A DNA stretch of 64,000 nucleotides from Neodiprion pinetum (Eukaryota > Arthropoda > Insecta > Hymenoptera > Diprionidae). Below are positions 51,605-63,339 of the stretch, one piece after another. A program made the position numbers and the translations under genes. Position 1 is the first letter of the stretch, and each line of letters starts with the position of its first letter. The stretch is taken from positions 35,083,089 through 35,147,088 of the forward strand of contig NC_060232.1 of NCBI RefSeq assembly GCF_021155775.2, in the 5' to 3' direction. A model generated the notes under the pieces. That model saw only the letters and a program-made list of their open reading frames with translations, made no database searches and was not told where the DNA came from.

Positions 51605-54600
51605 ATCGCTCCGCCCCACCTCGATGTCGACCACTTTGCCACAGCTGTTTCTCTCCGATGGATCTACACGCTTCTCTCTACCGTTTTGCCTTCCTATGAC
51701 AGATGCCACAGCGCCTGGCCATCCGCGAGTGGGTTTCTTACGCCTCGGGTTCGGTTCTGCTCCGGCGTGTCCGCGTTCCCCTTGTTGCGGTTCCTCTAAT
51801 GCTTGGATATACGCGCATACACGCATCTAGCCGTTCCTTTTTACACCGGTAATTGGTTGATGGAACTCGGAACGGATAACGCCATCGCCTGGCGATCGTC
51901 GTTCGATACCTCTGTGCATGCACCGGCGTGTTGAACAGAGGAGTAAGGTATTCACCCCGGCTTCTGCAGCCGTTCGCACATCGATCCGCTGGCTTAGCGA
52001 GACTTACCCGGCTAAGCTCTGCACTATATGTACACCCTATCAACTCGCTCCGAGGCTCACCCGCGAATTCAACGAACTCTAAACTTGCAGTTTTCAAACG
52101 ACTTTGCATACCCCGAGCAAGCATCCTGCCACTCGTCCGTTCGCCGTTTCGGAATCGGCAGCTTTCCGTAGCTAAGATCAAAATTTACACTCAAGGAAAA
52201 CGCTCTTAGGACCATAACCACTGGTTCAACACTTTCTTCGAATCACGAATGTCGTGAAAAGATGATTTCTCACAAGGAATATCAGCTTGGTATCACACGC
52301 TGATTTCTTTGCAACTTGCGTATGGTTTAGAGCATTGATAACCAAAAGTTACGTATTTTATTTTATTTTTTTTATCTCATCGGCGGAAGAACCTTTGACC
52401 TTGTATGTGTTCGTATTATTATTATTTTTGTATTGATTTCTCGTCGCGCGTAGCACGTCACATTTAGAAACAAATAAGTAATTTATTGAAAAATGCAATT
52501 TACGTTTTTATAGATTGCAGTCAGAATACCGAATATCAGAGTTGATTTTCACTAATTATTCCTAGAATTTATAACAGATCGAAGTGCGTCTGAGGGAACT
52601 GCAATGAAAGAACCGGCGTAGAAGCGCACTCCGCGACGGTTTTCCGGCAACTGATTTTTGCGTATAATTAAGAAATGTACTAAGCTGCATGTACCGAGAG
52701 TGGGAGGGAGGACCAGGTATGTCCGAAGTGGAAAATACAACAATAAAGGACCCTTACCGTTTCCTTCGACCGCGCTGTCCAGGAAAGGCTGCACCTTGCA
52801 TCTGGCGACTAACCGCGGGTCGTAAATGCGGAAAAACCAGCACCAGCGTTCGGGGGATACCCTTCGACAATTGCACAATTACTGGAATGCCTGGTTATTG
52901 TAAAATGTGGTGCTATTGTCTGTCCAAGAAAGCAGGGTCAGAGTTACCTGGCCTGAACCTTTTCCCCCCTTACAGACGTGTGAAGTTCCCATTCGTCAGC
53001 CTAGACATTATTTTGGAAATAATTTTAAACTTACAATAAAACTAAAGATACAGACTTGTTGGAAATAAATATCTTTGTTCCATAGACATTCAAAGAAATC
53101 GGGTAGTGCAAATCAATCGTAGAAATCATTATAGATCACTCGGTTGACATTTTCATGGATCTATCTACAAAGAAATCGAAGAAATATTTCTTTTCAATTT
53201 CATTCTTCGTATCCCGATTTGGTGGCTCGAACGAAATATGTCCAAAAGAAAGAAATTTAAAGAATTTCCTGCCGTTGTATCACGCGTATGAATAAAGAGA
53301 TAGAAGATACTTGTTCGAGACGACGAAGTCATTGCGGTATAGCCGGTCCAAATTTTGAATGTCTTGTGCGAATGCCGAGCTGTCTGAGTATAAAGTATCT
53401 AAAAAGAAGGCTGCCTTTATTTTGACCTGCTCTTCTAGCGGCGCGACGTGACATCCGACTGATGCCGACTTTAACCTGAAGACACTTTGAAAGACTAGTA
53501 AACTGCTGCGATAAGTCTACGTTGAAGAAAAAATTCCCTCGAGAGGAGCGCAGCCCTTCAAAAATTCTCCCTGTCAAGGGGCGCGTGTGACGTGAATACC
53601 GTAAACTGACGATCTACGTTCAACTTTTAGCGATTAGTGTGAGAATTATCGTCACGAGGATCAGTCGTACGAGCGCTTACCTTATCATACCGATTCAAAC
53701 TTGGCGAAAATTATGATCTGGCGGTATCGGAGCGCTCTGTATGGGGTCGTAACTTTGAACCCTCGTTGTCAAGACACGGGGAATATTGAACAATGAAAAT
53801 TAATTCCGTCTAGGCCTTCTAGCCTAATCCCGCAGAATCGATTATGCCTCACTACCGTTAAATTATTATTCGAATCCGCTTTACTCTTCTCACAGAAAAT
53901 TTCTCGCCTCTGTCACCGTGTGTCGTCGTATCATACGATGATCGCAAACTGAATTACTCGTTCTTTGAATTCCCGGTCATGTTACACGAACAATAGGAAT
54001 AACTGTTCGGTAATCCTTAATTAGCAACTAATTCAATGCCGGCTGGTTATTCGCTACACCTTACGGTCTGTTCTTCCAACAAGGGTCCCATAACATCATC
54101 CCGAATGTAGCCACGTACGTGAGTCCTCGGCGGGGAAGGAGATACTCGAGGGGTTGACGGACAGTTGCTGAGTTATTCAGGAATTACTCGTGTTTTATTA
54201 CTAGAATTACGCACTCAGTCAGCTCAAGCCATGCATCGTCGCAAGCCCTGTAACCTTAAACTGGCCGGGCTAGTTACCTGCATCGGCAACGCCGAAACCA
54301 AGCTGCAGAAACCAAACTCGCAGGTATATCCCATAATCGATTGTTGTCTGACTTTGCCCCCTGCTCAGGTTGCGCAGACGTCCCTTTTTACCGGCTATTC
54401 AGTTGCAGGCACTATTCAGACCTCTCAACAATATGTCTGCCTACAGGCGTGAACTGAATTTTCGAAATTTAATATACCTGCGGACGACGCGGTGGCCGCA
54501 GACACCTCTTCTTCCATTTGTTGCCAAGGATCCCCGGAAATCGGATCAGCAGATTGTTTCATAGAGTTTCAAGCGCGTGATCCTGCAGACTAATGGCGCC

Positions 54601-56515
54601 AACCGTGTTTCAGGGCTTTCAAAAGTCGCCAAGTCCACTTTACCGAACAGTCATCCAATCGCGAGAATTACTTCGAAGCGATAAGCGCGACGCAAGCTGC
54701 AGTTTGGAACTGACCGTAAGTTTACAGACGATTGTTTACCATCGCGTCTTATCTTTTTTTGGTCGTTTATGCGTATGTGTATTGAGAACGAGAGAATGTC
54801 TACCGCCGTTGGGACGACAAATTATCTGCGGGTTCACGAAGTTGTTGTTTGGAATCGAGTCCCTGTCAACGACGCTTCGGACCACAGTTCAACGTTAATG
54901 TTAATCACACCCGTCCAAGTTTGTTAATTCAACTACATTTAAAAACGAGCTTTGACCACCAGTTCCTAGACACAAGACCCTTTGCAGTTCGTCCTCTGAC
55001 TCGGTACGATCAAATAGAACTCATTATTACCGCCTGTGTGCGCGTGCGTGCGTGATAATACATTTCGACGGGGAGTCGGACAGCTTTTACCCTTGGGAAA
55101 AATTCAGGCTATTGCTCGTCCGTACGCTGGAAAGCTAATTATACGCCGAGTGGCCAAGGGTAGAAAGATCGAGGACACGGACAAGCGTTGAAAACCCGAG
55201 ACAATTATCACGTGAACCACGTTTTCGACTGTCCGAGTTAATAATTCACCCATACCGTATCGGTGTCAAAGTTTCTTATAGACAAACCTTATCGCCCTTC
55301 CAGAACCTTCGTCGCGCCGTGTTTTAACTTATAGAACTGGTATCGCGGTTCTATTGCGCGCAACGGATTTCAAAGTGTCAATTTATCCGGTGTGTAATCC
55401 GAATATAAATTCGAGAAAAGGGAAATAGGCGGCAATAGAAGTCGAAGAAGGTGAAACAGAAGAAAAAAACGATAAAAAAAATTTCAAGACAATCTCATCG
55501 CGCGTTGTTAGAGATACATTCACCGGAATATCTGCAGATTCTTAATTCCGGCAAATAAAGGCGAGTGGCGGGTGTTTCGCGATGGTTCGAGAAGATTTTC
55601 CCAAGGCTTTACAAATAAATTTCCACTTTCTTTCAGGAGCAGAGATTGAGCAAATCTCGGCTATATCACGCACGCAATTACTACCGGGCTTTGCCTCAAG
55701 GCTCCTCTTCCTCATCCCGGAGCAACGCTCGAAGCTATCTTTGCGGCTGAACAGAGGGAGGCGGTGTTTTTTCTTTTTTTTTTTTTTTTTTCTTCTTAAT
55801 CTTTCACTCCCTTATTTTATTCATTCTTTTTTTCCCTCTGCCTCGCCTCCTTCCCTCTTTCTCATCAGCCCATTGTGTCACTCGAGCTTGCGGACCCCCG
55901 CTGCTGTTGACTGTAGCAGATAGCACGTCGCATGCCTCGTGCGAACGAACAACCCTGAGGCACACGCGAAGTTCGGCCGGTCGAGCCAAGGGGTTGCTAC
56001 TAAACGATATTAATAGGGGCGGCAGTTGCCATAAGTCCCCCGGCCGATCGAACCTCTCATTTTTATGTTAATAAACCGGAATTAAACCGTAATATTCCGT
56101 ACGGAAGCTTATTAACGAACGCGGTTACCGATTTCGCTCAAAGGCGCTGTTGCGAAATAAGTTTAACGGGGAGCTTCATCCTACGTCCACTAGCGACGCG
56201 AAAATGCGAAACAGAGAAAAAGGGCGTGATGTGTAAATGCGTGAGAAAAATAAAACGCAAAGCATACAGCTGCCAAGTCCTAGTCAAAAATGTCTCGAGT
56301 TTACTTCGCATCGGCTATATGTATATATATATGTGCGTGTGTATGTATATTCCTTGAATGTGCGAAATGACTAAGCAAAGACTCATCGCTTTCGGAGAAA
56401 CTATTACTATACACACTTTACTGTACGAATATTCCTATGACTAGTCCAGACGCGATCTTCTGTGATTACTGAAAGAAGCCAGAAAAGAGTCAGATTCGAC
56501 GGAGCCAGTGTAGTC

Positions 56516-56928
56516 TAAGAGTGGCCAAAAGTAATCGATTTTCAATTAAACCGATCATTTTTTCCCCGATTAATCGAGTATAATCGACTATTTTTCCTCA
56601 CAATCGGTTTTTGTTTTATGCTCCCGTGAACTATGCAATACATCATCGATTTATGTGATTAAAGTATCAGTTATTAACATTGTCTTACTTACCAAGCACC
56701 TATTCAATATAATAAGCGAAAGATCAATGAATATTTTCACCCGAAATTGAAAAATATTTTGAATGAAACTATAAATTATCAAAAAACTTTTCCGCTATTA
56801 GGACTGCATATTGAAATTTACGAAATGTTGGTTTTGTATGCACGTCTCAAAAAAATACGAAATAATCGATTGATCGATTAATTTTTACCGATTCAATCGA
56901 GTCGTGTTTGATTATTTTTTTGCTCAGT
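56516..56928. mobile_element. Degenerate ATCGATT-rich element, possibly hAT-derived
   Basis: Near the left edge the sequence reads GTGGCCAAAAGTAATCGATT. The right edge read in reverse gives GAGCAAAAAAATAATCAAAC, a weak inverted match. Between them, ATCGATT, CGATTAATCGA and related words cluster at both ends (56536-56600 and 56864-56905). Short hAT derivatives with ATCGATT-rich ends are common in animals. Boundaries are approximate. Confidence 0.35.
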
Positions 56929-59517
56929 GACCATCGATGCAGTGTATTCTATGAGTATTTGAAACAATACAGTATTGCTTATTCTCAATTCTGCCCCACT
57001 GCCAAGTGCAGTATCCGAGTACCACAATCGGAAATTTATTTCGGAGGAAAAATGAATGAACGAACGAAGAAAAACAACCGCAAAACCCCGCAGACATCTG
57101 TTGTTGTGAGGTAAATTGGTTTTTGGCTGGAATCGCACAGCCAAGTCGGAGTATAATTGTGGGTAGATATACGCGGGCAGAAATAAACGTGCAACATATT
57201 ATCTCGATGCAACAACAACAAGCGGTAGCTACCTTAATAACAACGGTTGCCGATCAATTAGGTGTTTTTTTTTTCTCCTTTTCCCCCAGTCTTCTTCCGT
57301 CTTTTTTTTTTTTTTTTCTTTTTTTATTTGCAATTAATTGGTCCGGCCATATGACTGCAGCGGGCACACACATGTGATCCGTCCAGGTGTTTCGACTCGC
57401 TGAAACAGCCCTTGGAATCCCTTATATGTATAATTTATATTTATACGTCCGTGTTCAACGGTTCGAATTATCATAAAACTTAATTAATTATATTTTTTTC
57501 TTTTTCTTCTTACAGGTAAGCTATCCGGATGAAAAGTGTCTGCCAAGATATGAGTCGAACAGCAAATATATTTGTGCAGGTCGCGTGAGTATTTCACTCG
57601 ACTTTTTTAATCCACGCAGCGTTTTTTAACAGGCTCGATATAGCGGATTTTCAGGTAGCGTTTCGCAATCTGCACGTGCAAAACACGCGATTGGTATATT
57701 CGCATGATCGCGAATTTCATCGCGATGATATTGACATTTGCGATCAACACAAGGCCGCAAAAGCTACCTTGCATAAATCAAGTGTAGGTATCGCATTTTT
57801 ACACCTAAAATGCGTAAACAAAACTGTATTATTTAAATTGTAAAAATGATGGTGTTTTCAAAAATATTTACCACGTTCGCGAAGGAAAATAAATATATGG
57901 GGACTTGTTTTGTCAAATCGACGAAATGCTTACAGTACACGCTGTAGGTTGTACGGTATCGGACCAGTAGTCGAGCAAAAAATTTCCGCCACTGCGCACC
58001 TTTATCAGATGTGTATCACGAAAACAACGAAACAAAAAATAAATGAAAAATTCTCCATTCGACAACGTCTCGTTCGAGTCGATCATACTTTTTGCACAAA
58101 CATCTATAATTGAAACGTTTCCATCTTTTTCTCCACATTTTCTTTCCACTCGCCAAGATGAAAAGTCGACGGGCTCGAACGCGTGCAGCGCAATACACTT
58201 TTCCATCAGGGACTATTGAACCCAGGGGCCGGGAAGCCAACCGTATGGCAAAACGGGGCCCAATCTATGCATCTGCGTAAGCTAGCGCGCTATCTGCGAT
58301 CGGTGCCCGATGACGTCACGGGGCAAGCAAGCGAACCGCACATATTACAGCGTCGTCGTTGTCTGTGCAGCTGTATAGAACATCTGCGTATACCTCTGAC
58401 TAAATTATGCACAGAGTCGAGGTGTGATAAATGTATATTGTATATATTTTACTTCGCCGTATGCGGCGGGAAACCAGCCATTGGCAGGGTTCTCGACCTG
58501 CAGCCTGCGACTCGCTAGGGATGCACGAAGGCACAGCGTTTCTTCCCTCCTCCTGTGGTTTCCTCCGGGATGCAAACCGTTGAGGAAGCGACGAAATTTT
58601 CGTTCGGATTATCCTGAATCTGCACGATGGCGGGACAGAGACTGCGATTGTTGGATTAAATTCACACTCGAGTTGAAGAATACAAATCAAAACCTGCGTC
58701 GGGGAAATCGCGTACGATCGGTCACGCGTCTGGTTCCCTTTATTAAAAATTTCGGACTAATTTAATCCAGCTATCCGTGTCTAATCTCTCAGCGTATATA
58801 ATTAATTCTTCCTACGACCACGTGTGTTCGTTGCTTGTATGTATAATGCCTGTTTAATGGGTTTTATTTATTTATTTTCTATTTTTACACCACGTCCCTA
58901 ATCGTGCATTCACCCTCACGTACACATGTATACGTATACTTTGCACACGTACATACATACATGATATACATGATGTACAATCGTCCGACTTGCCGCGAGT
59001 ATAATCATTCCGCGATCGTACCGCATTAAAATCGTGACGTGGCACGGGGAACATTGAACCCCTACTCTTCCGCCCTCACCGCTATCCCATATACCCTCTT
59101 TTCCGCAAAGGGTAGAAGAGCCTTCCTCTTCCCTTCTGCCTTCGCACACCACTTTCACCCCTCAGTCCCTGAAGCAACTCGGGGGAAAGCAGTGCGGTCG
59201 TTTTGCGAAGTAGTCCGATGAACTGAAATTTCGAAATTCCGCATTATTCCAAAAGCGCGGGGCTCCGATAAAAGAAAAAAAAATTTACCAGTAAAGATTT
59301 TACTTGAGCATCCCTTGCTTAGAAAAGTCGACTTTTATTTGCTGATTTGGTATTGTTGAAATTACATAGTGCCTTGCACTACGAAGCGCTGATATTCTAC
59401 ATTGTTAGGTGTCGAGTAAATATGAAAGTACCGATTCTCCATGCGATACCCAATCCTCAGTCGTCTTTACCCAATAAACAATGCCAGTATATAAAGCGTA
59501 TGAAATTCGTCAAAAAA
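56929..59517. other. Non-coding stretch
   Basis: Poly-T tracts at 57264 and 57301, and a moderately CpG-rich patch at 58180-58720 with frames open on both strands. No gene recognised. Confidence 0.55.
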
Positions 59518-59937
59518 GAACGTTTTATTCTGTAGAATAAACGTGCAGCACCTACGTATTTTATTGCGAAGAATGTCCGCCGTGATTTCGGTTTATTAAA
59601 CGTTTTTGGTGGACGTCTTACGATAGTTGTTCATATGCAAATTTTATACGTTTGAAACCAAACATTTATAAATCGTATCTCAATTTGTTGATAAAACGTA
59701 TCGAAAATCCGTTATTTTAATATTTATGGTAATCGTCTAATATTTGGATATTGATGACTACTAAGAGACGTTTCGCAAGTACGTTTTAAAACTCAAATTA
59801 TGAAGGAAATTTTTTCTATTAAAATGTGTTGACAATGTCCGTTTAACTAACGTGACAAAATGTTTTCTGTTAATGACGCTTTAATCTTTCATTATTTATG
59901 TCTAAACGAATATTATACAGTGTTAAAAAACGTTTTT
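59518..59937. repeat. Cluster of AAACGT/ACGTTT motifs downstream of the DUF4806 gene
   Basis: ACGTTT or its complement occurs at 59520, 59539, 59598 (AAACGTTTTT), 59648, 59694, 59768, 59781 and 59928 (AAACGTTTTT), on both strands. No gene lies in this stretch. Subterminal arrays of short motifs in both orientations are typical of CACTA-type transposons, and a CACTACG sits at 59378. The link is inference only. Confidence 0.35.
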
Positions 59938-60095
59938 AATTGGACCTCTAGACTTGAATACATAACGTATCTTGGATGTGTAATTGAAAGCGTATATAGT
60001 ACACTGCTATAGAGGAAGATCATTTCACGTTAGCTAGAAACAAGTCTGGGTTGAGTTAGAAAGCGTACGAATTTAGTTTATATATGTGAATCGAT

Positions 60096-60101
60096 TTTAT
60101 T
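60096..60101 (-). terminator. Possible poly(A) signal for the DUF4806 gene
   Basis: An AATAAA hexamer on the minus strand lies about 245 bases after the stop codon at 60345. It is the first perfect hexamer I noticed downstream. In DNA this AT-rich the hexamer can occur by chance. Confidence 0.35.
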
Positions 60102-60344
60102 ATATCTTTGTTAGAACGTTACACAAATATCTTATATCTATAAATACTCATTTATCAAAAAAAAAGGTACATCTTGTAGCTCATAGACACAGCTCAACCT
60201 ACACTATACTTTCGTCTTCACGGTAGTTACAACTAACAGAAAACGCTAAGAATATTACACTTATATCAGAAATATTTATATGCCTGTATGATTTGTACTT
60301 TTATATGACTGTTTTTAAAATTAGTTGACGTTTACCACAGTTTC

Positions 60345-62736
60345 TTAGCCCTTCTTTCGTACATAGGTATGCCGTGATCGAGCTAGTTTTAACCAGTCTT
60401 TCACGGCACACGAAACACTGGTTTCGGTTGCATCACCAATTTCCTTCTTGCCAAGAAAGGTTTGTTTCACAGCCTCTGAGAAAAAATACATCAAAAGGAA
60501 GGTACAATATCACGATATTGATAACTGATAAGGAATAATTTCAATGTAAATTGTGATGAATCTCGAATATATTGGGAAAAAAGTTAACAGTTTGCATAAT
60601 TTGAATAATAATGTGTGAATAATATTGTTTTCACACGATAAATCCAAGTAATAACTGTTTCTCGAAAATTTCATGAATTATTCATTACCGTAAACAGTTT
60701 CCATTGTCAATGTCTTTTGAAATGGGACTTTGTCCCTCCCTGCCCAATTGAATTGCATCGCTAATTCGTTTGTGAGTAGTGACCTCATTATAGCCAACAC
60801 ACATTGGCGACCGCTTGTCCCTCCAACAGAAGCCAGTTTCCCGGTCTGCAACAAAATACTAAAATGAATGAATGTCGAATTGAATTCAAAATATTCTTAC
60901 TGTTATCAACATCGATAACAATTTTGACTAGTTGGAGATTGTCGATTCCTAATATTTTTTCAGCATTTTTTAACGTTAACCCTCTCGATCAGACCGAGAC
61001 CGATTTCATGTTGAATGAAAATCTCTCACCATATTGATATTTCGATGGGTGAAAGCAGTTTACCTCAGGGTTTAGGAGTATCTATAAGGCCATCTGACCT
61101 TGCTTAATGGAACTATGCAGTTAGAACCCTGACCTTGCGACCGATACAGTTTTATGAAGCCTCAAAGTGCGTGTTGCGTAGAAGCAACATACGGTCCGAG
61201 AGGGTTAAAACGTTACGAACCGCAATTCTGTATGCCTGTAGTAATTTTCATTATTCCTTTGCAGTCAACACATACCGAGCGTATTCTTCAATGAGAGACA
61301 ACCCCCTCCCTAGTGCTAAGCCAACTCAGGCACATGACGCGTACGTGAAGTTCGGTCGAGTGGAGACTAACATGGCCACTGGCATTCTATCCCCTCCCGG
61401 CCGAGCCTCATGTGCCTGTGTTGGTTTGCGCTAGGGAGGGGGTTGGCCCTCATTGAAGAATACGCTCGGTATTAGTACCTATCCGTATGTCATGACATAC
61501 ATATTTTGAATATGATTGCAAGGTCTACTCACTAAATAAGTTCGATGCTCTTCGGATTTCAGGATATTTTCGAGGTTGGAGAAGTCTTCCATGGAGTTAA
61601 GAGGAAGTTTTGGGAATTCGGCTGGTTTCTTTGTTACGTCGATGCTGACTTCCTTCTGTTTTGAGAAGATTTTACGTAGTAGCAGATGGTTTTGTTCAGT
61701 GTAGGATTTAATGTGTTCTAAATACTGCAGAGTTTTTTCTTCAAAGGTATTCTGTTCGCGTGATGTGGTCGGGGTTGAAGGTTCAAGTTGTGAAAAGGAT
61801 CTTGATAAGTCATATTGCGTGGTAGACCTGATGATCCTACTAGAAATGTTTCTATTTGATGTTTCATATCCAGACAACTGATTCGGTGACTCATGGGAAT
61901 TATCATTATACTGGTGCTGTACGATCTTGTGGGCCAAGTTTTTCTTTGGTGTCTGATTTTTGGTAGATCCTTTGGCTGAGTTAATGTAGCGAGTATTCTT
62001 ATTACGGTTAGAAGTCGATTCATCGACTTCGGACGGTGGCAAATTCTCGTCAGCTGAAGAGGTGTAACCTAAACTACTTGAACTTTCACGAGAACGCTTC
62101 GTTTTTTTTTTTTTGTTACTAACGTGTCGATTTTTAGCCTTCTTCTTGTCGGTTTTGTGTTTACGTTTTTTCTTTTGCGGCTCAGGTTCGACATCATCAC
62201 TGTTCGTAGCTTCATTCTCGTCCACGTCATTGGTAATATCTTGCTGAGGTATTACAGTGGATTTTTTAGCGATGTTGCGAATTATTCCGGATTCATCGGA
62301 CGTGCCCAGCTCCAGTAGGCGCGCCATCGTTGCTTCGGTGTCGTGGTAGTCATCTGTTAGTTAATCAAGGAATATCAATCAATACCGAATGCTCATTGAT
62401 TAGCAAAATTAATCACAAATGTACAATATGATCAAAATATATCGTCGTAACTCTTATCCAAGTGAAAATTAATATGATTGAAACATTCAATCCGTATACA
62501 ATTGTAAAAAAAAGTTCTACGTTCCAATAATCACCTCCGGTATGCAGTACTTTGTGAATGGCAAACTTTGGCCATGTTTTTTCATAGGCAGCCTTTGATT
62601 TTACAAGTTTTGTAAAATGATCTTCAGTTTTTGTCCGTGGCCAGTAACATTGGGTGTTGTTTTCGACCAGCCAAAGAACTGGTACCAATGCGCATTCTCT
62701 ATCTTCGCCAACCAAGAATTCAATCACCGCATACAT
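60345..62736 (-). CDS. DUF4806 domain-containing protein, four coding exons
   Basis: The exons, in order of translation, are 62736-62535, 62353-61533, 60845-60689 and 60475-60345. Every intron has GT-AG ends (donors GTGATT, GTGAGT and GTAATG) and the phases match. The joined frame is 1311 nt, giving 436 residues and a TAA stop. Residues 1-75 form the N-terminal domain usual for this family: MYAVIEF start, a CYWP motif near residue 30, and a W at 55. Residues 126-156 are a lysine/arginine-rich stretch that could be a nuclear localisation signal. A Ser/Asn-rich linker follows, and residues 312-395 form DUF4806, including ASVGGTSGRQC and LLTNELAMQFNWAGR. The first ATG in the frame is at 62736. 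The frame is open further upstream, to 62817, but has no earlier ATG, and a CAG just before the start could be an acceptor from a 5' untranslated exon. The family's biochemical role is unknown to me. It lies head to tail behind a transposase gene, so it may be a transposon accessory protein or a domesticated copy. No frame damage is visible. Confidence 0.85.
61275..61469. mobile_element. 195 bp inverted-repeat element in an intron of the DUF4806 gene
   Basis: Arms of about 63 bases (61275-61337 and 61408-61469) face each other across a 70-base spacer. Paired blocks include CCGAGCGTATTCTTCAATGA at the outer end, CCCCCTCCCTAG (61302-61313 with 61431-61442) and CAGGCACATGA (61327-61337 with 61408-61418). 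TA dinucleotides flank both ends, as expected of a TA target-site duplication (Tc1/mariner or similar). The arms are GC-rich, unlike the surrounding intron. There is no coding capacity, so a mobile origin would mean a non-autonomous MITE. The element lies about 60 bases from the exon-2 donor. Confidence 0.7.
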
Positions 62737-63116
62737 AGTTCTGCAGCACGACTGAGTAAAAACATCGTTAAATGTATCATATTCTCTAGTCTGGTGTATA
62801 AATTTATATTTGATCAAAATTCAAGCACTTTTATTCCACTCTGAGCAAAAAGTGCCAGTTTAAAAGTTTTTAATTAGGACATCAACATAGGAATATGCAA
62901 GGTAGTATATAAGTTAAAAGATGAATCGATCATGAAACATTATGAAGATTTTGGGAACGCATGTCTAACCAATACTTGAACGTCAATGTGACGTACAAAA
63001 CTATAATAAATCAGCTCAAAAGTGATGTTATGAACATATGGTAGAGTTGGGTATATTGGACTACTAGGTAAATTAGACTCGGCATATACGGTATATGGTA
63101 ATAGGTATACGATAAT

Positions 63117-63331
63117 GTTATTTTTTGCTAAACATCTCAATTGAAGCAAACTTTTAATATAAAAGAGATAATGAACCTACGATTCTCGGGAATGTGTGCG
63201 AGGTAGACATAGACATACTATACATGTCTTGAACGAATCCCTCTTCCTCGTACACATTGCCGAGAATCGTAGGTTCATCATCTGTTTTTTGTCGAGAGCT
63301 CGTTTCGTTGAGATGTTTAACAAAAAATAAA
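63117..63331. repeat. 215 bp nested palindrome between the transposase and DUF4806 genes
   Basis: Outer arms: TTATTTTTTG then AACATCTCAA (63118-63140) pair with 63308-63330. Inner arms: a perfect 19-base pair, ATGAACCTACGATTCTCGG at 63171-63189 with 63260-63278, extending with few mismatches to about 63211 and 63238. Both pairings share one centre (about 63224), so there is almost no net insertion or deletion between arms. The sequence between outer and inner arms pairs poorly. It begins right after the transposase stop codon. It could be a miniature inverted-repeat element or part of the transposon's own non-coding sequence. Confidence 0.7.
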
Positions 63332-63333
63332 AA

Positions 63334-63339
63334 TTTTAT
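63334..63339 (-). terminator. AATAAA overlapping the transposase stop codon
   Basis: The last codons read ATG AAA TAA AAT, so the stop TAA lies inside an AATAAA hexamer. If used, the 3' untranslated region would be very short and would run into the palindrome that follows. Position is to within a base or two. Use as a signal is inferred only. Confidence 0.3.

Larger units (their letters stand above)
43446..56515. other. Non-coding stretch, possible long intron or intergenic DNA
   Basis: Begins at the donor of the candidate exon. Contains pyrimidine tracts, CpG-rich patches (45140-45560 and 51200-52180) and many short frames. The 220-codon frame at 49166-49828 has a Phe/Ser-rich part from a pyrimidine tract and no recognised domain. 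If the exon at 43006-43445 is real, its next exon is not visible here. Confidence 0.5.

Noticed and set aside
61135..61434. 99-codon plus-strand frame over the intronic inverted repeat
   Set aside because: It lies in the intron of the DUF4806 gene on the opposite strand and spans both arms of the inverted repeat. A chance frame.
62737..62817. Upstream extension of the DUF4806 first exon
   Set aside because: The frame is open but begins on TTG with no ATG. The first ATG (62736) gives the MYAVIEF start usual for the family.
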